Shown in pieces: positions 51,690-61,511 of a stretch of DNA of 64,000 nt. The stretch is from positions 5,506,087 through 5,570,086 of the forward strand of contig NZ_JAPDNR010000001.1 in assembly GCF_025989125.1 (NCBI RefSeq), given 5' to 3'. The stretch is from Chitinophaga nivalis (GTDB taxonomy: Bacteria > Bacteroidota > Bacteroidia > Chitinophagales > Chitinophagaceae). The first letter of the stretch is position 1. Every line of letters begins with the position of its first letter. The notes under the pieces were generated by a model. The model ran no database searches and had not been told where the DNA came from. It worked only from the letters and a program-made list of their open reading frames with translations. Made by a program: the position numbers and the translations under genes.

Positions 51690-52427
51690 TTAAAGGCGGG
51701 TATTGTTCCGCGTATCAGAGAAGTATTTTCCCCAGTCCCGGATATATTCATAATACTGGTATTCATTTTCAAAACTGTGGAGTAATTCAAAGGTGGGCCG
51801 GTATTGCCGCATGAAAGTATCCAACAGCGGAGACTCCAGGCCGGTCAGCTTTTTAACCAGGCTTCTGTTGAACCGGTAGTCGATGTACTTTTCCCGCTCT
51901 TCCTGTTCGAGGTACTGCCGGAAGGCTTCCATTCTCTTTATTTTGCGCATACTGAACAGCATATCCAGGTTAATACCTACGCCTACGCCATTTGTACCAC
52001 CGGCCAGTACTTCCGGGGCATAGTCAAATATTTTACGGTATTCTTCCCGGCGTTTCAATGAGTCCAGTTTATAATCGAGCTTTTTGGTGGTTACCTCCAC
52101 CATGGGCAAACTTTGTACATCCACATGCAGGCTCATATCAAAGGGCCGGTTGGGGTGAATTTCCTTTAATGGGAACTTCATAGTGGCTTTGCCCTGATAG
52201 GAAAAGCTGAGGGAATCTTCCGGCATCAGCCGGATACTGTAGCGCCCGAGGGAGTCCGTAACCGTACCGGCGCCGGAGGTACTCATCACGCTTACACCGG
52301 GCAGCCCAAACCGGGCCGACCGTTCGTAAACGGTTCCGCTGACCCGCACCTGACCAGCTGCCGCCAGACAAAAGCATACCAGCAACGTGGATATAAATGC
52401 CTTTCTTATAAGATTAGTGGTTACCAT
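51690..52427 (-). CDS. Carboxypeptidase-like regulatory-domain protein
   Basis: A 245-residue exported protein (signal about 1-25, LAAAGQ). Residues 27-95 form a carboxypeptidase-regulatory-like beta-sandwich: VSGTVYERSARFGLPGVSVMSTSGAGTVTDSLGRYSIRL. The rest is charged and helical (YIDYRFNRSLVKKLTGLESPLLDTFMRQY) and matches a common uncharacterised Bacteroidota C-domain. It probably sits in the periplasm or outer membrane. Function is unknown. Confidence 0.82.
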   Translation of the reverse strand: MVTTNLIRKAFISTLLVCFCLAAAGQVRVSGTVYERSARFGLPGVSVMSTSGAGTVTDSLGRYSIRLMPEDSLSFSYQGKATMKFPLKEIHPNRPFDMSLHVDVQSLPMVEVTTKKLDYKLDSLKRREEYRKIFDYAPEVLAGGTNGVGVGINLDMLFSMRKIKRMEAFRQYLEQEEREKYIDYRFNRSLVKKLTGLESPLLDTFMRQYRPTFELLHSFENEYQYYEYIRDWGKYFSDTRNNTRL

Positions 52428-52576
52428 TACATCTCAATCTACCACAGGATAAATACATGGACAAGTATACGCAGAATATTAACAAATCCTTTCATTTTTT
52501 GTCCGGCGCCGTTGCCGGCGGCCGGACCGGTGTTTTGCTTTTATCAACAGCTACCTGAAAGAGCGCTGTTACCTCA

Positions 52577-53518
52577 TCAGGCCTCTACAATATCCTGCAA
52601 TGCCTGAAAAATATTCAGGGGATATTCCGCTATCCGGTTGCATAAATAGAGGTACCACTCTTTCCCATATACGAAATACAGTTTAGTGCTATACCCATCG
52701 GCTTTCAACTGCACCAGTTGTTCCGTACGGATACCATACAGGCTTTCAAATTCGTAGCTATCTTTATCCGGCTGATACTGTTGTATCAAGGTTTTGGCCC
52801 GTTCCTGGATTTTGTCGTGGTGTGTGGCAATAGCGCATTTATGCCGTTGCTGCAGGAGTTGATCGATGTAATACATATAGGTATCATCCAGCTCTGCTCC
52901 CCTTGGCATCGAGCATCCGGCGGGCGTTTCAAAGGCTCCTTTTACGATTCTGATACGGTTGGGCAATTGTATCAGGTCTTTGAAATCGTCTTTCGTCCGG
53001 TACAAATAAGCCTGTAAAGTGATCGCCAGGTTATCGTATGTTTGCGCGGCAGTTTTATACGTGTTGATGATGGCGTCTGTACGCTCCGTTCCTTCTGCGC
53101 TTACAATGACCTCTATGCCTCCTTTGGCAGCAGCCGTACAGATAGCAGCCAGGTTTTCCCGGCATAGCGTTTCCGCTACTGCCAGCCCGATATGGGAAAG
53201 ATCCAGTGAAACAGTAGCCGATAACTGCTGTTGCTGTATTTTTTCACAGATCCGGATAAATTCGGCCGTTGCGGCATTGGACTCTGATTCATTCCGGGTA
53301 CTTTCACCCATAAACTCTATGGAACATTTGAATCCTTGCTGATTTTGCTGTTTTACCTTTACGATTGTTTCTTCGAGTGTTTCTCCGCCAATATACCTGT
53401 CTGCTGCTTTTTTCAACAAATTAAACACTACCTCATTTTGCAGCAGAAAAGCCTTTGCGTCTTCATTTAACGCCGCCTTTTTCAAGGCAGCTGCGCCTAT
53501 CGTCAACAAATGGTCCAT
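52577..53518 (-). CDS. Proline dehydrogenase-family protein
   Basis: A 313-residue TIM-barrel flavoprotein without a fused P5C dehydrogenase. Family features are the N-terminal YIGGETLEETIVKVKQQNQQGFKCSIEF-type region, IRIVKGAFETPAG (substrate/FAD loop), ATHHDK and the C-terminal YGKEWYLYLCNRIAEYPLN, the counterpart of the 'Y.RRL.E.P' end that binds the proline carboxylate. It oxidises L-proline (or a proline derivative) to pyrroline-5-carboxylate. The usual double Arg is replaced by Asn-Arg, so substrate preference may differ. It is a single-gene unit. Confidence 0.85.
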   Translation of the reverse strand: MDHLLTIGAAALKKAALNEDAKAFLLQNEVVFNLLKKAADRYIGGETLEETIVKVKQQNQQGFKCSIEFMGESTRNESESNAATAEFIRICEKIQQQQLSATVSLDLSHIGLAVAETLCRENLAAICTAAAKGGIEVIVSAEGTERTDAIINTYKTAAQTYDNLAITLQAYLYRTKDDFKDLIQLPNRIRIVKGAFETPAGCSMPRGAELDDTYMYYIDQLLQQRHKCAIATHHDKIQERAKTLIQQYQPDKDSYEFESLYGIRTEQLVQLKADGYSTKLYFVYGKEWYLYLCNRIAEYPLNIFQALQDIVEA

Positions 53519-54019
53519 ATGGATACAGATTTAGGGTACAAAAATACTAAGGGAACGGTTAAATGCGGCTGAAAGTCTGTGTGGTTCAGCCATGTTGTAT
53601 ATGGCAAGACGCTGCAAAGTGGCTGCTCATAGCTCCTGCAAGAAATTATTTTCTTTCTTGTCATATCAAAAACATAAGCAATCCCGGTCATCATCAAACT
53701 AATAGTATATTATTTTATAATCTCTTAAAATATTCTTGAAAAGATAATAATTCCTTAATAAAAAATTCATATTGCGCCATTACTTTAGCGCCCCAATGAG
53801 GAGGTACCATACCCACCGGGATTTTTAAACCAGCCATAGCCAACAATTGTACAGACAATCACCCGCCATCGCCGTTTTGAAAATCGCCATTCATAGTCAC
53901 CATTGTTTACCGTGTATGCCACACCGTTAGCAACCGGCAACAACACTACAAACAGCCTTCATCCGGCCTTGTTTTCACCCATATCACAACGAATAAACGA
54001 ACATAAACAGACATATATC
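53519..54019. other. 501-bp divergent promoter region
   Basis: Between the proline dehydrogenase and phosphoesterase genes. It is AT-rich in 53690-53770. No small gene, dyad or structured RNA was recognised. Confidence 0.5.
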
Positions 54020-55507
54020 ATGCTCAACAGAAGAAGTTTTCTAAGAAATGTGGGAATTACCGGATCCTTGCTGACAGCACCTTCCCTGCTACTCAAGGCC
54101 CAACCGGCAGCAACAGCAGGTAATATAGATCTCTCTTCCTTTACCTTAAAAGGGAAAGTACTTAGCCAGGGCAAAGGTATCGCCAACGTATCCGTAACAG
54201 ATGGTATCAATATCACACAAACAGATAAGAACGGGCAATATGAACTGGTCAGCAATGCCACTGCTACCCTCGTATATATCAGCGTACCGGCTGGATATGC
54301 TATTCCGGAGCAAAACAGCATCGCCGCTTTTTATCAGCCCATCAACAAAAATAACCGCACCGCGAAATATGACTTCCATCTCTCGAAACTAACTGTAGAC
54401 GACCGTAAACATAATTTCGTGGTATGGGCAGACACCCAGATGATTTCCAAGGCAGATGCAGAACAGCTCAAAGCCCAGACTGTACCCGACTTACAGGCAT
54501 TGCTCCAATCTTACCCGAAAGAAACGTTGTTCCACGGTATTGGTTGCGGTGACCTGGTGTGGGATCATTTTGAACTATACGAAGACTACAAGGCAGCTAT
54601 CGCCATGTGTGGTATTCCCTTCTATAATGTTATCGGCAACCACGATATGGACCTGGATGCCCGTACGGATGATCATTCTACGCACACTTTCAAACAACAG
54701 TTTGGCCCTACCTATTACTCCTTTAACCGGGGCGATATTCATTACGTAGTACTGGACGATGTTTTCTTTATCGGGGTAGATAAAAAATATATTGGTTATC
54801 TGACCGAAAACCAGCTGCAGTGGCTGGAACAGGACCTGGCACTGGTAAAACCCGGTAGTACAGTAGTGGTAAGTCTGCACATCCCCACTTTCACCGGTGC
54901 AGCACGGCGTGAGAAAAAAGAACCGGAGCTCGGAGGTATGGTGACCAACAGAAAGCAGCTGTACAAACTACTGGCGCCTTTTAAAACACATATCATGAGT
55001 GGTCATACCCACTTCAACGACAACTGGGAAGAAGGCAATATCATGGAACACAATCATGGTACGGTATGTGGCGCCTGGTGGACCGGCCCTATCTGCGGAG
55101 ATGGCACTCCCAGCGGCTACGGCGTGTACGAAGTAGATGGCGCGGATATCAAATGGTACTACAAATCCACCGGCTTTCCGAAAGAAAAACAGGTCAGGGT
55201 TTATCCCAAAGGCAAAGTGAAAAATGCGCCGGAGGAAATTGCTGCCAATGTATGGAACTGGGATAACAAATGGAAAGTGGAATGGTATGCAGATGGCGTA
55301 TTACAAGGCCCTATGGAACAACGCGTCGCTAATGACCCATGGGCTGAGGAACTGTATGCCGGTCCTCAGTTGCCTAAGAAACATAAGTTTGTGGAACCAA
55401 TGCTGAATGATCATATGTTCTTTGCCAAACCAGCTGCCAACGTGCAAAAGATTACGGTAAAAGCGACCGATCGTTTTGGTAATGTTTATGAAGATACCAT
55501 CGGATAG
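54020..55507 (+). CDS. Tat-exported metallophosphoesterase (calcineurin-like, three-domain)
   Basis: A 495-residue protein from the ATG giving MLNRRSFLRNVGITGSLL, a twin-arginine signal (RRSFLR). A prealbumin-like N-domain (about 35-120; LKGKVLSQGKGIANVSVTDG) comes first. The phosphoesterase domain follows: VVWADTQM (metal Asp), GCGDLVWDH, GNHDMD, VSLHIP and SGHTHFND. The C-terminal domain has GAWWTGPICGDGTPSGYGVYEVDG. This three-domain layout belongs to the Bacteroidota metallophosphoesterase family with N- and C-terminal accessory domains. It is periplasmic; the substrate is unknown. It has its own terminator. Confidence 0.9.
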   Translation: MLNRRSFLRNVGITGSLLTAPSLLLKAQPAATAGNIDLSSFTLKGKVLSQGKGIANVSVTDGINITQTDKNGQYELVSNATATLVYISVPAGYAIPEQNSIAAFYQPINKNNRTAKYDFHLSKLTVDDRKHNFVVWADTQMISKADAEQLKAQTVPDLQALLQSYPKETLFHGIGCGDLVWDHFELYEDYKAAIAMCGIPFYNVIGNHDMDLDARTDDHSTHTFKQQFGPTYYSFNRGDIHYVVLDDVFFIGVDKKYIGYLTENQLQWLEQDLALVKPGSTVVVSLHIPTFTGAARREKKEPELGGMVTNRKQLYKLLAPFKTHIMSGHTHFNDNWEEGNIMEHNHGTVCGAWWTGPICGDGTPSGYGVYEVDGADIKWYYKSTGFPKEKQVRVYPKGKVKNAPEEIAANVWNWDNKWKVEWYADGVLQGPMEQRVANDPWAEELYAGPQLPKKHKFVEPMLNDHMFFAKPAANVQKITVKATDRFGNVYEDTIG

Positions 55508-55524
55508 GTTATCATCTTTTTATA

Positions 55525-55567
55525 TAGAAAATGGCTGTCAGCATCTGGTCTGACAGCCATTTTTTAT
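55525..55567 (+). terminator. Intrinsic terminator of phosphoesterase gene
   Basis: AAAATGGCTGTCAG and CTGACAGCCATTTT form a perfect 14-bp stem with an 8-nt loop and flanking T-run. Confidence 0.9.
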
Positions 55568-55617
55568 ATAAACAAGTGCGGCATATTGTCATTCATCTAT
55601 ACCCCCCCCAATAACGA

Positions 55618-56082
55618 TTACGGCTGTACGCTGATGCCATATATCCGGGAAGATTCTTCCCATGGATGATATCCCTGCCCGATGTATGCAAAGCCATACC
55701 TTTCATAGTAACCAATATGATCCGTACTTAAATAAAGATGCGTGAATCCCGCGCGGGCTGTATCCGCCTTGGCCTTTTCTATCAACAGCTGCGCGTAGCG
55801 ATGGCCCCGGTGTGCCTCCGCAATATAGATAGCACATATCCAGGGATATAAGTCCACTCTGCTGATAAAATCGTTTGTTATCAGCCCGGCACAACCGATC
55901 ACTTCTCCCTCCTTTTCCAGCAGATACCACTGGGGCAACGGTGCAGCAGCGCCAATACTATGACTGACAGCATCTTCATATATGATCGGATAGACGTCCG
56001 GCCAGGATTGCTGGAGGTACCGGATAGCGATATCTTTATACGCCGGGGTTTCTCTCACCGAAATAACTTTTATCATACACAC
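55618..56082 (-). CDS. GNAT-family N-acetyltransferase
   Basis: A 154-residue single-domain acetyltransferase. The acetyl-CoA-binding motif A is ICAIYIAEAHRGHRYAQLLIEKAK (about 84-107; R/Q-x-x-G-x/A variant HRGHRYAQ), followed by HLYLSTDHIGYYERYGFAYIGQG (motif B). The substrate is unknown. An ATG two codons downstream is an alternative start. Its 3' end is convergent with the phosphoesterase terminator. Confidence 0.9.
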   Translation of the reverse strand: MCMIKVISVRETPAYKDIAIRYLQQSWPDVYPIIYEDAVSHSIGAAAPLPQWYLLEKEGEVIGCAGLITNDFISRVDLYPWICAIYIAEAHRGHRYAQLLIEKAKADTARAGFTHLYLSTDHIGYYERYGFAYIGQGYHPWEESSRIYGISVQP

Positions 56083-56404
56083 TCCTTTTTTTCAAAGATA
56101 TCTTTTTCAGTAAAACATTTTCCCACTGGCACTTCAAAAAACAGCTTTCACTTCATATACAGGGCGTCTATATACCCTTTGCATACAAACTCCTGGCATC
56201 TCTAAACTTTGAACACGGCACTGGTTTATTTATTCCTGTCATAAAATATCTATGGTCATACTACGCAACGCTGTCGCCATTTTCACCTGTAGTAATAATC
56301 AGACAAATCATATTCCCAACAGACAAGCTGAAAAAATCCACTACTTTCGCCAGTGAAAATAAAGATCCCTGCTGCCAGACAGCGCCATTTTAGCAGATGA
56401 TTAA
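56083..56404. other. 322-bp intergenic stretch
   Basis: Divergent promoter region between the acetyltransferase and NarL-type regulator. No dyad, small gene or clear -7 box was recognised. Confidence 0.5.
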
Positions 56405-57043
56405 ATGATGAATGTTTTAATTGCCGATGACCATGCCATCATCCGACTGGGGTTAAAGCTGATGATTGCGCCTGAATTTGCCCCGGTAACGATCGCGGAA
56501 GCAGCCACTTTTGATGAAGTGATACAGCTTGTCAGCCAACAATTATTTGATCTGCTGATCCTGGATATCAATTTGCCAGGCGGCAATAATATTCACATGT
56601 TAAGTTCAGTCCGTTTACGGCAACCGACCTTAAAGGTGCTGATTTTCTCCGCCCTGGATGAGCAACTATATGCGCTCAACTTTCTACAGGCCGGCGCAGA
56701 TGGTTATCTGCAAAAATCCACAGCAGCCGAAGAAGTTAATCAGGCGATCCGGGTCATCCTAAAAGATGAAAAATACATGAGCCCGGCGACCCAGCAGCAA
56801 CTACTGCAGAGTAAATCCGGCGACAAACAGCTGCAGAACGCTTTTATGGAGCTTTCCGCCCGGGAAATAGATGTGATGAACCTGCTGACAAGAGGCATTC
56901 CTATTGTTAAAATAGCAGAAATATTGCATGTACATATCAGTACTGTCAGTACCTACAAAGCCCGTTTATTTGCCAAGCTGGAAGTAAACAATATCAGTGA
57001 ACTGCTGCAAAAGGCGAGGCCGTATCATTTCCCGGCATGTTAA
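56405..57043 (+). CDS. NarL/LuxR-family response regulator
   Basis: A 212-residue regulator with a receiver domain (1-120; DD 8-9, phosphoacceptor Asp54 in LLILDINLPGG, Lys in YLQKS) and a C-terminal LuxR HTH (about 145-205; LSAREIDVMNLLTRGIPIVKIAEILHVHISTVSTYKARLFAKL). The big sensor kinase encoded convergently on the other strand is the likely partner. The last 50 nt of the two genes overlap tail-to-tail. Confidence 0.92.
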   Translation: MMNVLIADDHAIIRLGLKLMIAPEFAPVTIAEAATFDEVIQLVSQQLFDLLILDINLPGGNNIHMLSSVRLRQPTLKVLIFSALDEQLYALNFLQAGADGYLQKSTAAEEVNQAIRVILKDEKYMSPATQQQLLQSKSGDKQLQNAFMELSAREIDVMNLLTRGIPIVKIAEILHVHISTVSTYKARLFAKLEVNNISELLQKARPYHFPAC

Positions 57044-60000
57044 CCGGCATCGTTAATACAATCTTTGTTCCTCCTGCCGGCGCATGCGTACTGACCAGAA
57101 TACTGCCCCCGATAAGCTGCAGCAATTCCATGACCATCATGATACCCAGCCCGGTGTGTGTAAAGGGAACCTGTGCCGTATCGTAGGCATTCTTTTCAAA
57201 GCGGTTGATCCAATCCATCAATGCAACGGGCATACCTTCCCCGGTATCTGTCAATTCAATCAGTAAATAGGGCCCTACGATTGCCGACGTTATCCGGATC
57301 TTTCCTTTTTTCGTATACTTCACCGCGTTATCCAGCAGGTTATGCAGGATAACAGACAACAACTGCCGGTTGATAAATACAGCTGTTTCCCGTACAATAT
57401 CATTCTCCAGTACCACTCCCCTGGCCTGTGCCATCGGATAAAAAATATGCATTTTCTCTTCTGCCAACAGGTAGATATCCACGATCTCCAATAATGGTCC
57501 ATTCACCCGGTACTGCGATTTCATATAGCGGATCAGGTTCCCGATCAATACCGACATGCGTTGCAGGCTTTCATAGGCTACATCCCGTTCCGCAGCGGCC
57601 ATATCCACCTGCAACTGATAGCTTTTACCCATTACAGCGACCAGAAATTCCAGCGGTGTTTTTATATCATGGCTGATGGCTGCCAGCAACCGTTGTTGCA
57701 TAAATGCCTGCCGGCGTAGCTGTTGTTCAGACAGCTCCAGGTTCTCCAATGTTTCATGCAATGCTTTTGTACGTGCAGCCACATGTAATTCCAGCCGGCG
57801 GTTTTTCAGCTGAATCCCCCGCAACCGCAACCGGTAAAACATCCAAACCAGCAACAGTAATATAACAGCTACCAGTATACGAAACCCCGTTGTTTCATAC
57901 CAGGCAGGTAATACCACAATGCGGAATATGCCTTCGATCGTGTTCTGTTTACCGAATCCATTTACTTTTCTGAGATGTAATTCATATTCTCCGGAAGGCA
58001 GCGAAGCAAAAGCAATCGTCTGTTCATCATTCACAGGCAGCCACAGGGGGGCTTTCTGCTGATCCGGCCCATTCAGGGAGTAATACAACTGCAGGTTACC
58101 GGGGTCGCCAAAATAAGGAGAGCTGACATATATTTTCAGTTGCCGGAAATCAGGCTGCAGCGTTATCATTTGTGCCGCCGTTACCTCTTTCGTGTCCAGT
58201 TCTACCCGATCTACAAATATGCCTTTTGCCGGCAACTCGGCAGTGATAGCAGCGGGATCGAAATATACCAGTCCATCCAGGGATGGCAGGGAAACAGCAC
58301 CATTTCCCAGTTGCAAGGCGCATGGCTCACACCCACCATTAAATTCATTGGTATTGAATCCCTGGTCTTTCCCATAATACATGTAAAACAACTCCTGTTG
58401 TATACCAGCTGCATATGCCAGCCCATCCCGGCGACTAAACTGAAATAATCCTTTGTTCGTTGTCACCCACAGGTATCCTTTTGTATCCTGGAAAATACAA
58501 TGCGCTGTTGCCAGGTATTGGCGGCGGTCTATCGGCAGTTGTGTCAGGCGATTATTTTTATACAGGAAGATGCCATCGCCATAGGTAGTTATCCATATTT
58601 CTCCGCTTTCAGGAATATAGATGCTGCGGATATATTTTCCCCGGAGGGCCGTCAGGGTATCAATGCGGTGATCCTGCAAGTGCAACCGGAACAAACCTTT
58701 TGCTGTGCCGATCCATAGTACATCCGGTGTTTCCGCATTCATAAAAGCCGGGTCTACTATCACCGGCGTATACAATTGCCGTTGTAGTACCTGCGCTTTG
58801 GTATCTATCATGTATAACCCCTTCTTCATGCCCCCAATCCACAGCCGTCCTTCTTTGTCCAGATAAAGCTGGCTGATAAATTCTCCGATATCCTGTTGCC
58901 AGTCTATCGCCGTGAGTGTTTTATTCAGCCGGTACAACATATTCTCATGCTTGAACCAGTAATTCCCTCCCGGCTCCTGTACCATACTGTAGTCATCTCC
59001 GGTCTTCCGGATATAGCTCAGCAGCGGAACGGTATACACTGCTGCCGAATCAAACACCACTCCGTTGGCAGTCAATACCCCCTTATTGCCATAGGGCGCC
59101 TGGGCATAATATACTTCATTGTTTTTATTGCCAGCTTTCCGTGTCCGGAACTGTTGGCGGCTGCATACATAGAGTCCTTTTGAAGTACTGCCCAGGAAAA
59201 GCCGGTGATGGTTTTCATCATAGTACATGGAAACAATGGCATTCCCCGTAAAGTCAAATCCATTCAACACTTCCAAGGTATGTACCGTACCATCCGGCAT
59301 CAACTGCAACAGATAACACTGATCAGCTATACCGATAAATACCTGTTGCATGGCCAGGTTCCAGAAAACCTTTATGGGCTGTTGTAACAACCTTTGTTGT
59401 GCCAGCGCTCCGGTTACAGACACCTTCCGGGGTTTCTCCTTTTCATAAAAGATAACATCTCCCTGATGATTGATATAACATAACCGGCCGCCCAACACAA
59501 AGAGTCGTTGATGAGGTAATGCCGGTACAGTGAAGCGGTATTGTTCCCGGCTGTTTTTCATCAACCGCACGGTGTCATTACTTATCAAAAAATATTCATC
59601 CTTCGTCCGGGGAAATGTAAACGTGGCATTTTTCCAGGTATGCAGGTTCACATCCGGGAGTTTGTTTACCAGAAAACTATCCAGCACCCTCGTTTTCATG
59701 AGGTAGCTGTAAGCCTTATCATGTGAGGAAGCCCATACCATTTTCCCTTTATCACTGGTGAATATCTGGTAATTTTCTGTCATGGCCCGCCAACTACTTT
59801 GGGTATCATGAGGATAGAAGAAAATCATCCGGCCGCCAATAGTATCAAAATTTCCACGGCCCACCTGCAGGAACTGACGCCCATCAAACCTTGTCGGGCC
59901 TTTTTCGGTAAGGAGCCACAGAAAGCCGGCAGCATCGGGGGCTATGTATTTTACACTATTCTGGGGTAGTCCGTTTTCATCTGTATAATGACGGATCGTG

Positions 60001-60092
60001 TAGCCGGACTTTTCCGTCCGGCTTTCGTTTGCATAGATAAAATGGCTATGTAAAAGCAAAAAAAGATATAGACAATAAATGGTTGTTTTCAT
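56994..60092 (-). CDS. Propeller-sensor histidine kinase (Reg_prop, Y_Y_Y)
   Basis: About 1032 residues from the ATG giving a clean signal peptide (MKTTIYCLYLFLLLHSHFIYA). The periplasmic part has two-component-propeller repeats (YTDENGLPQNSVKYIAPDAAGFLWLLTEKGP; KEGRLWIGGMKKGLYM; DTKGYLWVTTNKGLFQF) and a Y_Y_Y domain (about 640-720). One transmembrane helix (about 745-765) and a coiled linker lead to HisKA with SHDIKTPLEFL and HATPase (NLLDNAVKY, DTGEGMP, THTGLGIMMV). Unlike the hybrid versions in glycan loci it has no receiver or AraC output. It probably signals to the NarL-type regulator encoded convergently, with 50 bp of overlap. Confidence 0.9.
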   Translation of the reverse strand: MKTTIYCLYLFLLLHSHFIYANESRTEKSGYTIRHYTDENGLPQNSVKYIAPDAAGFLWLLTEKGPTRFDGRQFLQVGRGNFDTIGGRMIFFYPHDTQSSWRAMTENYQIFTSDKGKMVWASSHDKAYSYLMKTRVLDSFLVNKLPDVNLHTWKNATFTFPRTKDEYFLISNDTVRLMKNSREQYRFTVPALPHQRLFVLGGRLCYINHQGDVIFYEKEKPRKVSVTGALAQQRLLQQPIKVFWNLAMQQVFIGIADQCYLLQLMPDGTVHTLEVLNGFDFTGNAIVSMYYDENHHRLFLGSTSKGLYVCSRQQFRTRKAGNKNNEVYYAQAPYGNKGVLTANGVVFDSAAVYTVPLLSYIRKTGDDYSMVQEPGGNYWFKHENMLYRLNKTLTAIDWQQDIGEFISQLYLDKEGRLWIGGMKKGLYMIDTKAQVLQRQLYTPVIVDPAFMNAETPDVLWIGTAKGLFRLHLQDHRIDTLTALRGKYIRSIYIPESGEIWITTYGDGIFLYKNNRLTQLPIDRRQYLATAHCIFQDTKGYLWVTTNKGLFQFSRRDGLAYAAGIQQELFYMYYGKDQGFNTNEFNGGCEPCALQLGNGAVSLPSLDGLVYFDPAAITAELPAKGIFVDRVELDTKEVTAAQMITLQPDFRQLKIYVSSPYFGDPGNLQLYYSLNGPDQQKAPLWLPVNDEQTIAFASLPSGEYELHLRKVNGFGKQNTIEGIFRIVVLPAWYETTGFRILVAVILLLLVWMFYRLRLRGIQLKNRRLELHVAARTKALHETLENLELSEQQLRRQAFMQQRLLAAISHDIKTPLEFLVAVMGKSYQLQVDMAAAERDVAYESLQRMSVLIGNLIRYMKSQYRVNGPLLEIVDIYLLAEEKMHIFYPMAQARGVVLENDIVRETAVFINRQLLSVILHNLLDNAVKYTKKGKIRITSAIVGPYLLIELTDTGEGMPVALMDWINRFEKNAYDTAQVPFTHTGLGIMMVMELLQLIGGSILVSTHAPAGGTKIVLTMPVNMPGNDTASPFAAVH

Positions 60093-60212
60093 TTCAAAAC
60101 CGGCGGACACACCACGAAATGCAGGGAAAAGATCGTACCAGGCATAGTGCGTACCTAAATTTACTCACTCGTATAAAAGCGATGCAATATAACCAATTCC
60201 GAAGGAGCAACA

Positions 60213-60228
60213 TTTGACATATGTCAAA
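60213..60228. repeat. 16-bp perfect palindrome
   Basis: TTTGACATATGTCAAA is fully self-complementary and overlaps the foot of the adjacent 15-bp hairpin by four bases. It is about 120 nt upstream of the kinase gene and could be an operator. Confidence 0.55.
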
Positions 60229-60257
60229 CAGCCACGCGAAAATCGCGTGGCTGTTTG
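60225..60257 (-). terminator. Strong hairpin downstream of surface protein gene
   Basis: CAAACAGCCACGCGA (60225-60239) pairs perfectly with TCGCGTGGCTGTTTG (60243-60257) across a 3-nt loop. It is 27 nt after the stop at 60285. The following T-run on the minus strand is short, so efficiency is uncertain. Confidence 0.7.
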
Positions 60258-60284
60258 ATAATGATCGTAAGATAAGCTATCTTT

Positions 60285-61352
60285 TTACTTCGACAGTTTA
60301 CTTTCCAGTTCTTTCAGGCGTTTTTCCTGTGCAGCCAGTAACTGTTGCTGTGCGGCCAGTTGTTTTTGCTGTTCAATCAGGTACAGCGTCAGCTCTTCAA
60401 TCTTTCTCATTTGTTGTTGCTGCATGTCACCCACATCCAGGCCATCTTTGATAATGGTAGCTTCAGATGGAATACCTGGTAAGTGCTGGTGCTCCCGAAT
60501 GTGTTTTTCCACTTCCTGTAAGGTAGGCAATGTATAACCTGGGTGGAAGACATCATCGGCCCAACCGGTTGTGGTGACTTTTACCCGCTGTCCTGTAATG
60601 ATCCCTGCTACCGAGAGCAATGACTGCGGCTTGGAGGTACCGATACCTACGTTCCCGTTATCCATTAATACTAAACGGGGCGCACACATGCCTCCGCCGG
60701 TACAGCCTTTTTCATCATAGGCCCAGAATTGCAGGCTATTGCCATAAGTTCCGGACATATTCATGATATTCCATAATCTGGCCTGTCCATCTGCTGCCTT
60801 AGCAGGATTCACCACGGCAATTGTTCCGCCTACATTAGGATTATCAATCCTACTGATAAGCTGACCCATTGCCATGATGTTACCCTGTACATGCAGCTTT
60901 GCACCAGGTTCCTTAGTCCCGATTCCAATGTTACCCAAATTATTGATACGCATATGCTCCCCTCCGGAGGTACCAAATACAATATTCTGCAGCATATCCG
61001 GTTTACTGGAATAACCACTGAGGTCAATAAAGGATTTGGATCCTGCATATTTTCCGCCGCCCGCACTTAACCTTAAGAAACCATCGTCCTGATAATAAGA
61101 GGTACTACTTTGACCCCGGAGTTCAATAATAGTAGAATTCAGCAGGGACGGACGTTCACTCGCACCATCCAGCCCCGCGCTCAGGGAGATCCCTCCGTCA
61201 ATAAACATCTTACTCTTGCCATCTTCTTTGTCGCCCAGGATCAGACGCCTATCCGTCTTATTTCCTCTCTCCGTGACTGACTGTAAAGTCTCTTGTGCAT
61301 AGGAATGTACCATCATACAACTCAGGGCAACGGTAAACAAACATCGTTTCAT
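60285..61352 (-). CDS. Tail-fibre-like secreted surface protein, copy 1
   Basis: A 355-residue exported protein (signal about 1-19, VHSYAQ). The N-terminal half is a regular beta-repeat region. Middle segments GNIGIGTKEPGAKLHVQG and GNVGIGTSKPQSLLSVAG are the 'GNVGIGTxxP' signature of phage-tail-fibre-like surface proteins common in Bacteroidota. VFHPGYTLPTLQEVEKHIREHQHLPGIPS and a Gln-rich coiled coil (about 310-355) end it, typical of trimeric fibres. It is the second of a tandem pair. Residues about 140-185 differ strongly from the paralogue while the ends are nearly identical. Confidence 0.82.
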   Translation of the reverse strand: MKRCLFTVALSCMMVHSYAQETLQSVTERGNKTDRRLILGDKEDGKSKMFIDGGISLSAGLDGASERPSLLNSTIIELRGQSSTSYYQDDGFLRLSAGGGKYAGSKSFIDLSGYSSKPDMLQNIVFGTSGGEHMRINNLGNIGIGTKEPGAKLHVQGNIMAMGQLISRIDNPNVGGTIAVVNPAKAADGQARLWNIMNMSGTYGNSLQFWAYDEKGCTGGGMCAPRLVLMDNGNVGIGTSKPQSLLSVAGIITGQRVKVTTTGWADDVFHPGYTLPTLQEVEKHIREHQHLPGIPSEATIIKDGLDVGDMQQQQMRKIEELTLYLIEQQKQLAAQQQLLAAQEKRLKELESKLSK

Positions 61353-61486
61353 AGTTTCAGGATAATTTTATCGTTTTTATAATTGTTTACAACAAATGAT
61401 ATTTTTCTTTCTATTCCAGTTTACCTACTGATAAAAGATGTAACCGCGTAGTAATACTGTTTAATTTGCTATTTCACTACTTATCT

Positions 61487-61506
61487 ATAGCCAGATATCT
61501 GGCTAT
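61487..61506. repeat. 20-bp perfect palindrome between the paralogues
   Basis: ATAGCCAGATATCTGGCTAT is fully self-complementary and lies 6 nt after the stop codon of copy 2. Without a T-run on the minus strand its role as a terminator is uncertain. Confidence 0.6.
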
Positions 61507-61511
61507 TTTCA

